A DNA stretch of 64,000 nt, taken from assembly GCF_036961565.1 (NCBI RefSeq), contig NZ_JBAMDD010000009.1, positions 124,001-188,000 of the forward strand, in the 5' to 3' direction. Shown piece after piece: positions 8,448 to 17,285 of the stretch. Source of the stretch: Chitinimonas sp036961565. GTDB lineage: Bacteria; Pseudomonadota; Gammaproteobacteria; Burkholderiales; Chitinimonadaceae. Position 1 is the stretch's first letter; every line of letters starts with the position of its first letter. The position numbers and the translations under genes were made by a program. Under the pieces are notes generated by a model. It saw nothing but the letters and a program-made list of their open reading frames with translations, ran no database searches and was not told the DNA's origin.

Positions 8448-10325
8448 ATGCCCCCCGCCCCGCTGCACCTTACGCCTGCCACCCTGCATCTCACCGAGCA
8501 AGGCATCCCCTATTCCGCTGCGTTCGACGATATCTACCACACCCAGGATGGCGGCCTGGCGCAAGCGCGCAATGTGTTCCTGGCCGGTAATCAGCTGCCG
8601 CAGCGCTGGCAGGGTACCCAGCACTTTGCCATATGCGAAACCGGCTTCGGCCTGGGCTTGAGCTTTCTGGCCACCTGGCAGGCCTGGCGTGCCGATCCGG
8701 CACGCGGTACCCGGCTGCACTTCATCTCCTGCGAGTTACACCCCTTCAGCGCGGCCGATCTCGCCAGTCTGTACCAGCATCTGTTTGCCGATGATGCCGA
8801 TCTGCACGCACTAGGGCAGGCGCTGATAGCGCAATGGCCCACCCTGGTGCCCGGCCTGCACCGGCTGGAACTGCCCGACGGCGTGGTGTTGACCCTGCTG
8901 CTGGGCGATGCACTGGAATGGCTACCCAGACTCTCAGCCCAGATCGACGCCTTTTTCCTGGATGGTTTTGCGCCCAGCAAAAACCCGGAGCTATGGCAGG
9001 CGGCGCTCTACCAGCAATTCACCCGCCTGGCGGCCAGTGGCGCCACGCTGGCTACCTACACGGTAGCGGGCGCAGTCCGGCGTGGTTTGGAGGCCGCCGG
9101 CTTCAATGTGGCCCGCCAACCGGGCTTTGGCAGCAAACGGCAGATGCTGACAGGCCAATTTCGCGGAAAGCGCCACCGGCAAGCAGCCCCGGCAACACAG
9201 CACGCAATCGTGATCGGTGCAGGCGTAGCGGGCAGCGCTATCGCCGCGCGACTGGCAGCGCGTGGCTGGCGCATTACCCTGCTGGATCAGGCCCAGGCTG
9301 CGGCACAGCAAGCATCAGGCAACCATGCGGGTGCCTATCGCCCTGTGCTTTCAGGCGATGACAACCTCCAGGCACGCCTGGTCCGGGCGGCCTTTCTCTA
9401 TGGTTTAAGGGGCTTGCGCAAACTGCCCAATGTCATCTGGGCCACCTGCGGTGCACTGCAACTGGCACGCGACACCGCCGAGGCCGAACGCTTCGAGCAA
9501 CTACCCGACAGGCTGGGCTTGCCACCAGAATATGCCCAGGCCGTTACCCAACAAGCAGCCAGTGCGCTGGCCGGGCATGAGCTGGCCGCAGGTGGCTTGT
9601 GGTTCCCACAAGCCGGCTGGGTCAACCCGCCCAGCCTGGTACAGGCCCTGCTGGCTGAAGCGGGCGGTCGCCTGGATGCCCACTTTGGCAAGACCGTGGC
9701 CCAGTTGCAGCCTGGGCCCGACGGATGGCAGGCATGGGATGCCGCCGGGCAGTTGCTGGCGAGCGCGCCGGTGGTCGTCCTGGCCAATGCGGCAGACGCC
9801 ACCCGCCTTGCCCCAGAGCTGGAGGTCGGCCAGGATGAACGCCTGGTCAGCCACCTGCCGCAAGCGCAAGTGCCGGCACTCCGTACAGTGGTGTGTCGTG
9901 GCGGCTATCTCACGCCCGCCCATGGCGGCCTGGCCTGCATAGGTTCCAGCCCGGCAGGCGCCAGTGCAGCCAGCGACAACCTGGCCCTGCTCGCGGCCAT
10001 GCTACCCGCTGCTGCCCATGGCCTGGATGCCAGCCAGCTCGGCGGCCGGCGCTGCCATCGGCCCGGCACCCCCGATCGCCTGCCCCTGGTTGGCCCGCTG
10101 GTCGCGGTAGAGCGCTTCCAGCCCAAGCATGCCGGCAGCCTGCATCTGGCCCCGCGCCGCGCCGGGTTGTACGCCTTTACCGGCCTGGGTGCCCGTGGCC
10201 TCGTCTGGTCGCAGCTCTGTGCCGAGCTGCTGGCATCACAGATCTGTGGCGAGCCCTTACCACTGGAACGGGAGCTGGTGCAGGCCCTGGACCCAGCCCG
10301 CTTCCTGGCGCGCCGCAACAAATAA
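8448..10325 (+). CDS. mnmC: Bifunctional tRNA 5-methylaminomethyl-2-thiouridine synthesis protein MnmC
   Basis: Completes mnm5s2U at the wobble base: the C-terminal FAD oxidase removes the carboxymethyl group and the N-terminal SAM methyltransferase methylates the amine. With the start at 8448 the 625-aa protein has the methyltransferase motif ETGFGLGLSFL at about 64-74 and the MnmD signature DGFAPSKNPELW near 173. The FAD-binding motif VIGAGVAGSA follows near 255. The frame is open to a TTG at 8400, but homologues begin with the PPAPLHLTP-like segment at 8448. No clear ribosome binding site supports either start. Both domains are complete. Confidence 0.93.
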   Translation: MPPAPLHLTPATLHLTEQGIPYSAAFDDIYHTQDGGLAQARNVFLAGNQLPQRWQGTQHFAICETGFGLGLSFLATWQAWRADPARGTRLHFISCELHPFSAADLASLYQHLFADDADLHALGQALIAQWPTLVPGLHRLELPDGVVLTLLLGDALEWLPRLSAQIDAFFLDGFAPSKNPELWQAALYQQFTRLAASGATLATYTVAGAVRRGLEAAGFNVARQPGFGSKRQMLTGQFRGKRHRQAAPATQHAIVIGAGVAGSAIAARLAARGWRITLLDQAQAAAQQASGNHAGAYRPVLSGDDNLQARLVRAAFLYGLRGLRKLPNVIWATCGALQLARDTAEAERFEQLPDRLGLPPEYAQAVTQQAASALAGHELAAGGLWFPQAGWVNPPSLVQALLAEAGGRLDAHFGKTVAQLQPGPDGWQAWDAAGQLLASAPVVVLANAADATRLAPELEVGQDERLVSHLPQAQVPALRTVVCRGGYLTPAHGGLACIGSSPAGASAASDNLALLAAMLPAAAHGLDASQLGGRRCHRPGTPDRLPLVGPLVAVERFQPKHAGSLHLAPRRAGLYAFTGLGARGLVWSQLCAELLASQICGEPLPLERELVQALDPARFLARRNK

Positions 10326-10380
10326 GCCCTGCTTGCGCAGGCAGGTTAAAATGGCGGGCTAGATCAGACTATCCAAGCCT

Positions 10381-11688
10381 ATGACACTCACCGTATTACA
10401 CCCACGCTGGCTTATCCCCGTCGAGCCGCAAGGCCTGGTACTGCAGCAGCATGCCCTGGTCATCGAGGCCGAGCGCATCGCCGCCCTGCTGCCCAGCGAG
10501 CAAGCCCGCGAACGCTACCCGCAAGCCCGCCATATCGAGCTTGCCGATCACGCCCTGCTGCCCGGCCTGGTCAATCTGCACGCACACTCGGCCATGAGCC
10601 TACTGCGCGGCCTGGCCGACGACCTGGCCCTGATGGACTGGCTCAACAACCATATCTGGCCGGCCGAGGGCAAGCATGTATCCGATGCCTTCGTCTATGA
10701 CGGCACCCTCCACGCCATGGCAGAAATGCTGCGTGGCGGCACCACCACCGTCAACGACATGTATTTCCACCACGAAGCTGTGGCCCGTGCCGCCATTACC
10801 GCCGGCATGCGCACCGTGGTCGGCTGCTCCATCCTGGAGTTTCCTACCGGCTACGGACAAAACGCAGACGACTACATCAGCAAGGCCATCGCCGCGCGCG
10901 AAGCCTTCCGTGGCGAACCACTGGTCGGCTTCAGTCTGGCGCCCCACGCCCCCTATACGGTATCGGACGAGACCTTCAGCAAGGTGGTCACCCTGGCCGA
11001 GCAACTGGAGATGGGCATCCATTGCCATATCCATGAAACCGAAGACGAGATTGCCGGTAGCCTCACCCAGTATGGCGTCCGCCCATTGGAACGGCTACGC
11101 GCCCTGGGCGTGCTCGGCCCCGGCCTGGTGGCCGCCCACGTGGTTCACGCCAACGATGCAGAAATCGAACTGCTGGCCCACCATGGCGTGCATGTGGCAC
11201 ACAACCCGGCCAGCAACCTCAAACTGGCGTCCGGCTTTGCCCGCATCCATGCCTTGCAGGCAGCCGGTGTCAACGTAGGCCTGGGCACGGACGGTGCCGC
11301 CAGCAACAACAAGCTGGACATGCTGGGCGACCTACGCCTAGCCGCCCTGATCGCCAAGGCACAATCGGCCAACCCCACGGCATTGCATGCCGCCGCCGCA
11401 CTCGAAATGGCCACGCTGGCCGGCGCCCGTGCGCTGGGCATGGCCGACCAGATAGGCAGCCTGGTCGTCGGCAAGCAGGCCGACATCATTGCCATCAACC
11501 TGGCCGATATCGGCTCACAGCCGCTGTACGATCCCATTTCGCAAATCGTCTACGCAGCAGGCCGCGAGCAGGTATCCCACGTCTGGGTTGCCGGCCGCGC
11601 CTTGCTACACGAAGGCGAACTGAGCACGCTCAACCCCGGCCAGTTGCTTGCCCGTGCCCATTTCTGGCAAGCGCGCATCAGCGCCTGA
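10381..11688 (+). CDS. mtaD: 5-methylthioadenosine / S-adenosylhomocysteine deaminase (TRZ/ATZ amidohydrolase)
   Basis: A cytosolic metal-dependent amidohydrolase of 435 aa that probably deaminates MTA and/or SAH, feeding methionine salvage. It has the metal-binding NLHAHSAMSLLRG, the HIHETEDE histidines and the late GTDGAASNN aspartate motif of the family. Context supports the call: mtaD-ubiG-mupP is a conserved trio in Pseudomonas and many betaproteobacteria. Only 33 bp separate it from ubiG. Guanine deaminase or other ATZ-type substrates remain possible from sequence alone. Confidence 0.85.
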   Translation: MTLTVLHPRWLIPVEPQGLVLQQHALVIEAERIAALLPSEQARERYPQARHIELADHALLPGLVNLHAHSAMSLLRGLADDLALMDWLNNHIWPAEGKHVSDAFVYDGTLHAMAEMLRGGTTTVNDMYFHHEAVARAAITAGMRTVVGCSILEFPTGYGQNADDYISKAIAAREAFRGEPLVGFSLAPHAPYTVSDETFSKVVTLAEQLEMGIHCHIHETEDEIAGSLTQYGVRPLERLRALGVLGPGLVAAHVVHANDAEIELLAHHGVHVAHNPASNLKLASGFARIHALQAAGVNVGLGTDGAASNNKLDMLGDLRLAALIAKAQSANPTALHAAAALEMATLAGARALGMADQIGSLVVGKQADIIAINLADIGSQPLYDPISQIVYAAGREQVSHVWVAGRALLHEGELSTLNPGQLLARAHFWQARISA

Positions 11689-11721
11689 ACGCCGCCCGCC
11701 CATCACGCCAGGACACCACAT

Positions 11722-12468
11722 ATGACGGAATCCACACACAACCTAGGCCAGCAGGCCAACGACGCCGTACGCAACGCCGACGATGCCGAACTGGCCAAGT
11801 TTGCCGACCTGGCCCACAAATGGTGGGATATGGAGAGCGAATTCAAGCCCCTGCACGAGATCAACCCCCTCAGGTTGGGCTTTATCGATGGCCACGCCGG
11901 GTTGGATGGCAAAACCGTGCTGGACGTGGGTTGCGGTGGCGGCATCCTGGCAGAAGCCATGGCCCGTAGGGGCGCAACGGTCACCGGGCTGGACCTGGCC
12001 GAGAAGTCACTCAAGGTAGCCCGGCTGCATGGCCTGGAATCCGGCATCAAGGTCGATTACCGTTGTCTGCCGGTAGAGCAACTGGCGGAGAGCATGCCCG
12101 CCGCCTTCGATGTGGTGACCTGCATGGAGATGCTGGAACACGTGCCCGAACCCAGCAGCGTGGTGGCCGCCGTCTCCCGCCTGGTCAAACCGGGTGGCTG
12201 GGTATTCTTCTCTACCATATCGCGCAACCCCAAGGCCTATCTGCAGGCTGTCGTGGGCGCCGAGTATGTGCTGGGCCTGCTGCCACGGGGCACGCATGAT
12301 TACGCCAAATTCCTCAAGCCTTCCGAACTGGCCCGCATGGCCCGCAACAACAGCCTAGACCTGGTCGAGCTAAAGGGCATGGGCTACGACCTGATAGCCA
12401 AGAGCTACCACTTGAACGACGATGCCAGCGTCAACTACCTGCTGGCCTGCCGGAAAGCCGCAGCATGA
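11722..12468 (+). CDS. ubiG: Ubiquinone biosynthesis O-methyltransferase UbiG
   Basis: Methylates both hydroxyl groups of ubiquinone intermediates using SAM, at the membrane face of the cytosol. The 248-aa protein carries the SAM motif VLDVGCGGGILAEAMAR, followed by GATVTGLDLAEKSLKVAR and the CMEMLEHVPEP segment characteristic of UbiG. The N-terminal KFADLAHKWWDMESEFKPLH is also UbiG-specific. Its last codons overlap the start of the downstream phosphatase by 4 nt (ATGA), which suggests translational coupling. Confidence 0.95.
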   Translation: MTESTHNLGQQANDAVRNADDAELAKFADLAHKWWDMESEFKPLHEINPLRLGFIDGHAGLDGKTVLDVGCGGGILAEAMARRGATVTGLDLAEKSLKVARLHGLESGIKVDYRCLPVEQLAESMPAAFDVVTCMEMLEHVPEPSSVVAAVSRLVKPGGWVFFSTISRNPKAYLQAVVGAEYVLGLLPRGTHDYAKFLKPSELARMARNNSLDLVELKGMGYDLIAKSYHLNDDASVNYLLACRKAAA

Positions 12469-13121
12469 TCTCTGCCATTCTGTTCGACCTGGACGGCACG
12501 CTGGCCGATACCGCACTGGACTTGGGCGGCGCGCTGAACCGCTTGCTGGCCGAGGAAGGCCGGCCACCGGTAGCACATGAACGGATACGCCCCATCGCCA
12601 GCCACGGCGCCCGTGGCCTGGTTGAGCTGGGTTTTGGCATGAAACGCGACGAACCCGGTTTCGATGCCTTGCGTTTGCGCTTTCTGGACCACTACGAAGC
12701 CGGTTTCTGCGACCAGACCGTACTGTTCGATGGCATCAACCCGCTGCTGGAAGCGCTGGACGGCTTGGGCCTGCAATGGGGCATCGTCACCAACAAGCCC
12801 ATGCGCTTCACCGACCGCCTGGTACCCAGCCTGGGTTTTAGCGTGCCGCCCTGTGTGGTGGTATCGGGCGACACAGTAGGTGTGGCCAAGCCCGACCCCC
12901 GCCCCATGCGCTACGCCTGCGAAGCCATGGGGGTGTCCAGCGCACACTGCTGGTACGTGGGCGATGCCGAGCGCGATATCGCCGCTGGCCGGGCGGTAGG
13001 CATGACCACCGTGCTGGCGGATTACGGCTATATCGCCGCAGAAGAAAAACCAGACGAATGGGGTGCGGATCTGCGCATCGCCACCCCGATGGAACTACTC
13101 ACGCTGCTGCCGGCGCGTTGA
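12465..13121 (+). CDS. mupP: HAD phosphatase, MupP (MurNAc-6-phosphate phosphatase) or phosphoglycolate phosphatase
   Basis: A 218-aa HAD hydrolase with the nucleophile motif FDLDGTLADT at the N-terminus, a Gph-like cap, ITNKP-type motif II (IVTNKPMRF) and the terminal VGDAERDIAAGRAVGM acidic motif. Its place directly after ubiG, overlapping by ATGA, is the location of mupP in Pseudomonas, where the enzyme recycles MurNAc-6-phosphate for peptidoglycan. Older annotation calls the same gene gph. The symbol is given on context; phosphoglycolate phosphatase activity is the alternative. Confidence 0.75.
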   Translation: MISAILFDLDGTLADTALDLGGALNRLLAEEGRPPVAHERIRPIASHGARGLVELGFGMKRDEPGFDALRLRFLDHYEAGFCDQTVLFDGINPLLEALDGLGLQWGIVTNKPMRFTDRLVPSLGFSVPPCVVVSGDTVGVAKPDPRPMRYACEAMGVSSAHCWYVGDAERDIAAGRAVGMTTVLADYGYIAAEEKPDEWGADLRIATPMELLTLLPAR

Positions 13122-13173
13122 CACCGGCAGGCTCGGCTATGATGGGGGCTGAGACTCTATTCTTCCGGTTGGC

Positions 13174-14604
13174 ATGAAACCCACGCGGCGCAGCTTCGAC
13201 ATCTTCGATACCCTGATCACACGCCGTCATGTGATGCCGCAGTGGGTACAGCATGAGCTGGAGCGCCGCACCGGCCTCGTCGGCCTGGCCGATGCTAGGC
13301 GCCAGGCAGATTTCCAACTCTACCAGGCAGGCCAGCCCTATGGCCTGGACGACATCTGGTATGCGACAGCGCAGCAACTGGGGCTGGACGACCGCACCCG
13401 CCAGCATTGCCAGCAGCTGGAAATCCAGCTCGAGCAGGAAGAACTCATCCCCATCCAGGCCAATCTGCAACAGGTGCAGGACGGCGACCTGCTGGTGTCA
13501 GATATGTACCTCAGCGTGCCCATCATTGAAGCCTTGCTGACGCAGGCAGGATTGCGCCGCAAGGTCGGCATGGTCATCAGCAACGATGGCAAGCACCGTG
13601 GCCATATCTGGCCAGCCCTGCTGGCCGAGTGCACCATCGCCAGCCACCTCGGTGACCACCCCCACAGCGATGTCGCCAGCCCCCAGTCTGCCGGCATTCC
13701 CAGCCAGCATTACACCGGTGCCAAGCTGACCCAGACCGAGCAATGGCTAAGCGACCAAGGCCACGCCAGCCTGGCAAGGTGGCTGCGCGAAGCCAGGTTG
13801 GCCAACCCCTATTCAGATCATCCCGGTAGGCCTGCCCTGGCGCACCTGTGGCTGCTGGCCACCCAGTTCAATCTACCCCTGCTCTACAGTGCCAGCCTCG
13901 CGCTGGAGGCGTATTGCCGCCAGCATGCCATCACCGATCTACTATTTATCAGCCGCGATGCCTGGCTGTGGCAGAAGCTGCACCAAGCCCTGTTTCCGCA
14001 GCGGCGCTGCCATTACTTCCTCAGCTCGCGCGCCTGCCTGCTCAAACCCAGCGCCAGCTATATCCAGTATGCCCAAACCATGCTGCACCCCCATGCCCTG
14101 CTGGTGGACCTGGCCGGCACCGGCACCTCCTGGCAACAATTCCTGGCAGAACAGCAACTAACAGCCCAATTATTCCTGCTGCAGCAGGTAGACAACTACC
14201 AATACCTGCAACATGCCCCCCCAACCAGCGACAGACTAGCCCTGCACGCACTCAGTCGTGCCAGCGAAATCGGCCCGCCCTACTCCAATGCCCTTGAGCA
14301 GCTCAATTTCGCGCAGCATGCCCGCGTGCAGGATGTGGTGCAAACCCCCGATGGCCAGTGGCAAGCGCAACTGGTCGATACGTTGGAATACCCCGAGGTC
14401 TATGCCCAGACGGCTGCCCAGGGCTTTGCCGCCGGCCTGGCAGCCCTGCCGCACTACCCTGAACTCACCGACCCCGTGGCAAACCAGGCTAGCGATCTGA
14501 TACCCACGCTACTGCGCGCCATCAATGCCGACCGGGGTCTCGCTGGCCTGTATCAAAACCAGCGCCAGCACGACGCCCGCTATATCGCCAGCCTGCAAGC
14601 ATGA
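13174..14604 (+). CDS. HAD-superfamily predicted hydrolase (COG5610-like), surface-polysaccharide cluster
   Basis: A 476-aa protein that begins RSFDIFDTLITRR, the DxxDT nucleophile motif of HAD enzymes, followed near residue 108 by SDMYLS, the combination typical of COG5610 predicted hydrolases found with glycosyltransferases. A second region around ISRDAWLWQKLH and LVDLAGTGTSWQQFL again looks like the later half of that family. The substrate is unknown. It starts 52 bp after mupP and overlaps the next methyltransferase gene by ATGA, so it belongs to a coupled trio likely to act on surface glycans or small sugar phosphates. Confidence 0.6.
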   Translation: MKPTRRSFDIFDTLITRRHVMPQWVQHELERRTGLVGLADARRQADFQLYQAGQPYGLDDIWYATAQQLGLDDRTRQHCQQLEIQLEQEELIPIQANLQQVQDGDLLVSDMYLSVPIIEALLTQAGLRRKVGMVISNDGKHRGHIWPALLAECTIASHLGDHPHSDVASPQSAGIPSQHYTGAKLTQTEQWLSDQGHASLARWLREARLANPYSDHPGRPALAHLWLLATQFNLPLLYSASLALEAYCRQHAITDLLFISRDAWLWQKLHQALFPQRRCHYFLSSRACLLKPSASYIQYAQTMLHPHALLVDLAGTGTSWQQFLAEQQLTAQLFLLQQVDNYQYLQHAPPTSDRLALHALSRASEIGPPYSNALEQLNFAQHARVQDVVQTPDGQWQAQLVDTLEYPEVYAQTAAQGFAAGLAALPHYPELTDPVANQASDLIPTLLRAINADRGLAGLYQNQRQHDARYIASLQA

Positions 14605-15317
14605 ACGGCCCACTCACCCAGCTCGCCAATCACTACCATTCAGATAAGGGCACGGCCTTTCTCGATGCACACGGCTACACCCGTGTCTACGACGCCCTGT
14701 TCGCCCCCTTGCGCCACACCCCGATACACCTGCTGGAAATCGGCCTGCTGCACGGGCTGGTACAAACCCGCAGCGGGGTCAGCCAGTTCAGCGATTGCCC
14801 CAGCCTGCGCATGTGGCGCGATTATTTCCCACAAGCCACCCTCTATGGCCTGGACATCGCCGATTTCTCGGCTGTGCAACTGCCCGGTACCGAGATCATC
14901 CGGGGCGATCAAGGCCAGCGTAACGATCTCACCAAGCTGGGCGAGATACTGGCACGCCATGGCAGCGATGGTTTCGATGTCATCATCGACGATGGCAGCC
15001 ACGCCTCGCACCATCAGCAGATCAGCCTGGCCACCCTCTTCCCCCTGCTCAAACCAGGCGGGCTCTACATCATCGAAGACCTGCATTACCAGCCCGCCGA
15101 ACTGGAACGCCCCGGCATCACCAAGACCCGGGCGCTACTGCAGTATCTACGGCATCGGCAAGGCACACTCCAGGCCGCCATCAGCCAGCAGGAATTCGAC
15201 TACCTGCTGGAATACACCGCCGAACTGGGCTTTTTTGACAGCCTTACCAGCAACTACCCCATCACCCAGACAGCCGATGCCTTGGCCGTGCTGGTCAAGC
15301 GCGCGCCTACACCATGA
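14601..15317 (+). CDS. Class I SAM-dependent methyltransferase (macrocin/MycE-type O-methyltransferase-like)
   Basis: 238 aa. The opening, LANHYHSDKGTAF, and LLEIGLLHG followed by MWRDYFPQATLYGLDIADF are the SAM-binding portion of sugar O-methyltransferases of the macrocin/demethylmacrocin type. DVIIDDGSHASHHQQ supplies the metal-binding Asp-Asp and His residues of that group, and FPLLKPGGLYIIEDLH closes the fold. It probably methylates a hydroxyl on a sugar. It is coupled by ATGA overlaps to the HAD gene before it and the glycosyltransferase-like gene after it. Confidence 0.7.
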   Translation: MNGPLTQLANHYHSDKGTAFLDAHGYTRVYDALFAPLRHTPIHLLEIGLLHGLVQTRSGVSQFSDCPSLRMWRDYFPQATLYGLDIADFSAVQLPGTEIIRGDQGQRNDLTKLGEILARHGSDGFDVIIDDGSHASHHQQISLATLFPLLKPGGLYIIEDLHYQPAELERPGITKTRALLQYLRHRQGTLQAAISQQEFDYLLEYTAELGFFDSLTSNYPITQTADALAVLVKRAPTP

Positions 15318-16741
15318 CAGCCACGTTCAACATCGTCCTGATCTCACCGGCAGGCTACCGTCATCCCGCCGCTTTCACCGAGCTGGCCCTGATACTGCGG
15401 CAAGCCATCACCGATGCCGGCTACCAGGCCGACATCGCCTACAACCAGCTAAGGCACGATGCCATCAACCTGGTGTTCGGCCCCCACCTGCTCAAGCCCC
15501 ATGACCTGCCCGCCGTCCCGCCCGGCACCGTCTTCTTTCAGCTGGAGCAGATAGACGCCAATTCCCCCTGGTATCAACAGACCCTGCCCCACCTTATCAA
15601 GCACTTCGAGGTATGGGACTACAGCAGCCGCAATCTGCAAGCGCTGGCCCCTCAGTTGGGGCAGGCAAAGCGCTACCTGCATATGCCGCTGGGCGGCCAG
15701 CCACAGCGCGCGCCCATGCCGCCTGTTGAGCAGGACATCGATGTCCTGTTCTATGGCTCCCCCATGCCACGCCGGGACGCCATCATCCAGGCCCTGCAGC
15801 AGCAAGGCCTGGTAGCGCAGCAATACTGCAATATCTACGGCCCCGAGCGCGACGCCCTCATCGCCCGCGCCAAGCTGGTACTCAACCTGCACAGCTACGA
15901 CGCCAAACTGTTCGAAATCGTCCGGGTAGCCCATCTGCTCGCCATAGGTGCTGCCGTCGTCAGCGAAACCAGTAGCGACCAGGCCGACTACCCCGGCATA
16001 GACCAAGCCATCTGCATCGTGCCGTACGAGCAATTGGTAGCAAACTGCATCAAGCTGGTCGCCGACCCCGCCGCCCGCCTGCAACAGGCCCAGCAAGGCC
16101 AGGCCTGGCTGGCGAACTACCCTCCGCTCCCCCAACTGTTACCAGCACTACAGCGCTTGGCCGCAGACTGGCAACCCGCCGCCGCCAGCGCCTGCCCCAA
16201 CCGCATCAAGCTAGGCCTGAACCTGGCAGCCCATCCAGGCTGGCTAACCATCGCCGACAGCCCCGCAGCCGATATCCGCCACGACCCCTGCCAACCCCTG
16301 CCTCTTGGGCAAACCTTTCAGACCACCCGCTACGGCCCTGTCACCCTGGCGCCCGGCCTGTTCCAGCAGATAGACACCGCCGACTACGCCATGCTGTGCG
16401 ACGACCTGCCCAACTTCATGGCCGCCTGCGCCCGGCTGCTTGTGGCCGACGGCGAATTCCGCCTCAACCTGCCACACGAACTCTCCGCTTATGCCTGGCG
16501 CCATCCCCGCACCCGCCGCAGTTTCAACGAGCAGAACTGGGGCATCTGGCACGACGCCCATGCCACCCTGGGCTGGGGCGATGTGGCGCTGGACTTGGCC
16601 GAATGCCGTATCACCCTCAGCCCCCTGGGCCAACAGCTGCAACGCACCGGCCAGCCCGACGACATCCTGCTACGCACACCGCGTGCCGTGGATAGGCTGG
16701 AAATCACCCTGCGCCGCCGCTGGCTAAGCGCAATAAACTAG
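15314..16741 (+). CDS. Glycosyltransferase-like protein with a C-terminal methyltransferase-like domain
   Basis: A 475-aa two-part protein. Residues 1 to about 290 look like a glycan-modifying glycosyltransferase: FFQLEQIDANSPW, VLFYGSPMPRRDAIIQAL and the LHSYDAKLFEIVRVAHLLA segment, the donor-site region of the group-1 glycosyltransferase-like fold. From about residue 296, the text KLGLNLAAHPGW then DIRHDPCQPLPL resembles the opening of COG4627-type SAM methyltransferases, and an acidic LCDDLPNFMAACARLLVADG stretch fits their second half, although no clean GxGxG motif is visible. It ends 22 bp before the ssrA promoter. Acceptor and donor are unknown. Confidence 0.55.
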   Translation: MTATFNIVLISPAGYRHPAAFTELALILRQAITDAGYQADIAYNQLRHDAINLVFGPHLLKPHDLPAVPPGTVFFQLEQIDANSPWYQQTLPHLIKHFEVWDYSSRNLQALAPQLGQAKRYLHMPLGGQPQRAPMPPVEQDIDVLFYGSPMPRRDAIIQALQQQGLVAQQYCNIYGPERDALIARAKLVLNLHSYDAKLFEIVRVAHLLAIGAAVVSETSSDQADYPGIDQAICIVPYEQLVANCIKLVADPAARLQQAQQGQAWLANYPPLPQLLPALQRLAADWQPAAASACPNRIKLGLNLAAHPGWLTIADSPAADIRHDPCQPLPLGQTFQTTRYGPVTLAPGLFQQIDTADYAMLCDDLPNFMAACARLLVADGEFRLNLPHELSAYAWRHPRTRRSFNEQNWGIWHDAHATLGWGDVALDLAECRITLSPLGQQLQRTGQPDDILLRTPRAVDRLEITLRRRWLSAIN

Positions 16742-16762
16742 TTTCCCTGCCCCCGTTGGGGG

Positions 16763-16768
16763 TATAAT
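16763..16768 (+). promoter_or_regulatory. -10 box of the ssrA promoter
   Basis: A perfect TATAAT lies 29 bp before the mature 5' end of tmRNA, leaving room for a short 5' leader that RNase P would remove. The -35 region about 17 bp upstream (around 16740-16746) is weak and overlaps the stop codon of the preceding gene. Confidence 0.7.
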
Positions 16769-16796
16769 GGCCTCGCTTAAGACGCAAAGCACAACC

Positions 16797-17157
16797 GGGG
16801 ACGACATGGCTTCGACGGGGGTTGCGAAGCGGATGAGGGCATGCCGGGATCTCAGCACCCCGTTAAACGCTGAATCGATTTAGTCGCAAACGACGAATCC
16901 TACGCTCTGGCTGCTTAATCCCAGCCGGACGCTGCACTGATCTGCTCATGGGTCAGGCCGGGCAACCGGCAGCAGCGTTATATACATGAGATCGCAGTAC
17001 GGCGGGCTACTTGTCGTACTGTCAAATCTAGGTAGCTCGCGGTTGGCAAGCCTGTCGGTCGGCGTGTCACCCGTTAAATCCAGTTGGCCAGACTAAGCAT
17101 GTAGAACTTGCCGTAGAGGGCTTTCGGACGCGGGTTCAATTCCCGCCGTCTCCACCA
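16797..17157 (+). ncRNA. ssrA: Transfer-messenger RNA (tmRNA)
   Basis: Rescues stalled ribosomes by acting as alanyl-tRNA and then as a short mRNA that adds a degradation tag, with SmpB as partner. The 5' end GGGGACG pairs with CGTCTCC before the 3' ACCA (one G-U pair), giving the acceptor stem. The T arm GGGTTCAATTCCC is near the 3' end, and the CCA is genome-encoded. The tag frame at 16886-16918 reads ANDESYALAA and stops with TAA, close to the ANDETYALAA of Neisseria and Chromobacterium. One-piece tmRNA of 361 nt. Its 3' end is a common integration site, and a small island follows directly. Confidence 0.97.
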
Positions 17158-17236
17158 ACACAACCAAGCGAAATCAACAACTTAGATTTTGCGGATTGTC
17201 ATTAGAACGACTGTTTCTGCCCTGTTTTGCCTATGT

Positions 17237-17257
17237 AATGACAGCTTTAATGACAGC
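17237..17257. repeat. Two direct copies of AATGACAGC, 12-bp period
   Basis: AATGACAGC occurs at 17237-17245 and again at 17249-17257 with TTT between. The position, 80 bp past the tmRNA 3' end, is where arm-type integrase or excisionase sites of ssrA-integrating elements often lie. That role is inference only. Confidence 0.5.
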
Positions 17258-17261
17258 ACCT

Positions 17262-17285
17262 AGCCCCGCCGCAAGCGGGGCTTTT
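17262..17285 (+). terminator. Rho-independent terminator downstream of ssrA
   Basis: AGCCCCGC and GCGGGGCT form a perfect 8-bp GC-rich stem around the loop CGCAA, followed by TTTTGCTTTT. It would stop ssrA transcription about 105 nt after the tmRNA 3' end, or end a lost gene of the island. Confidence 0.8.
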
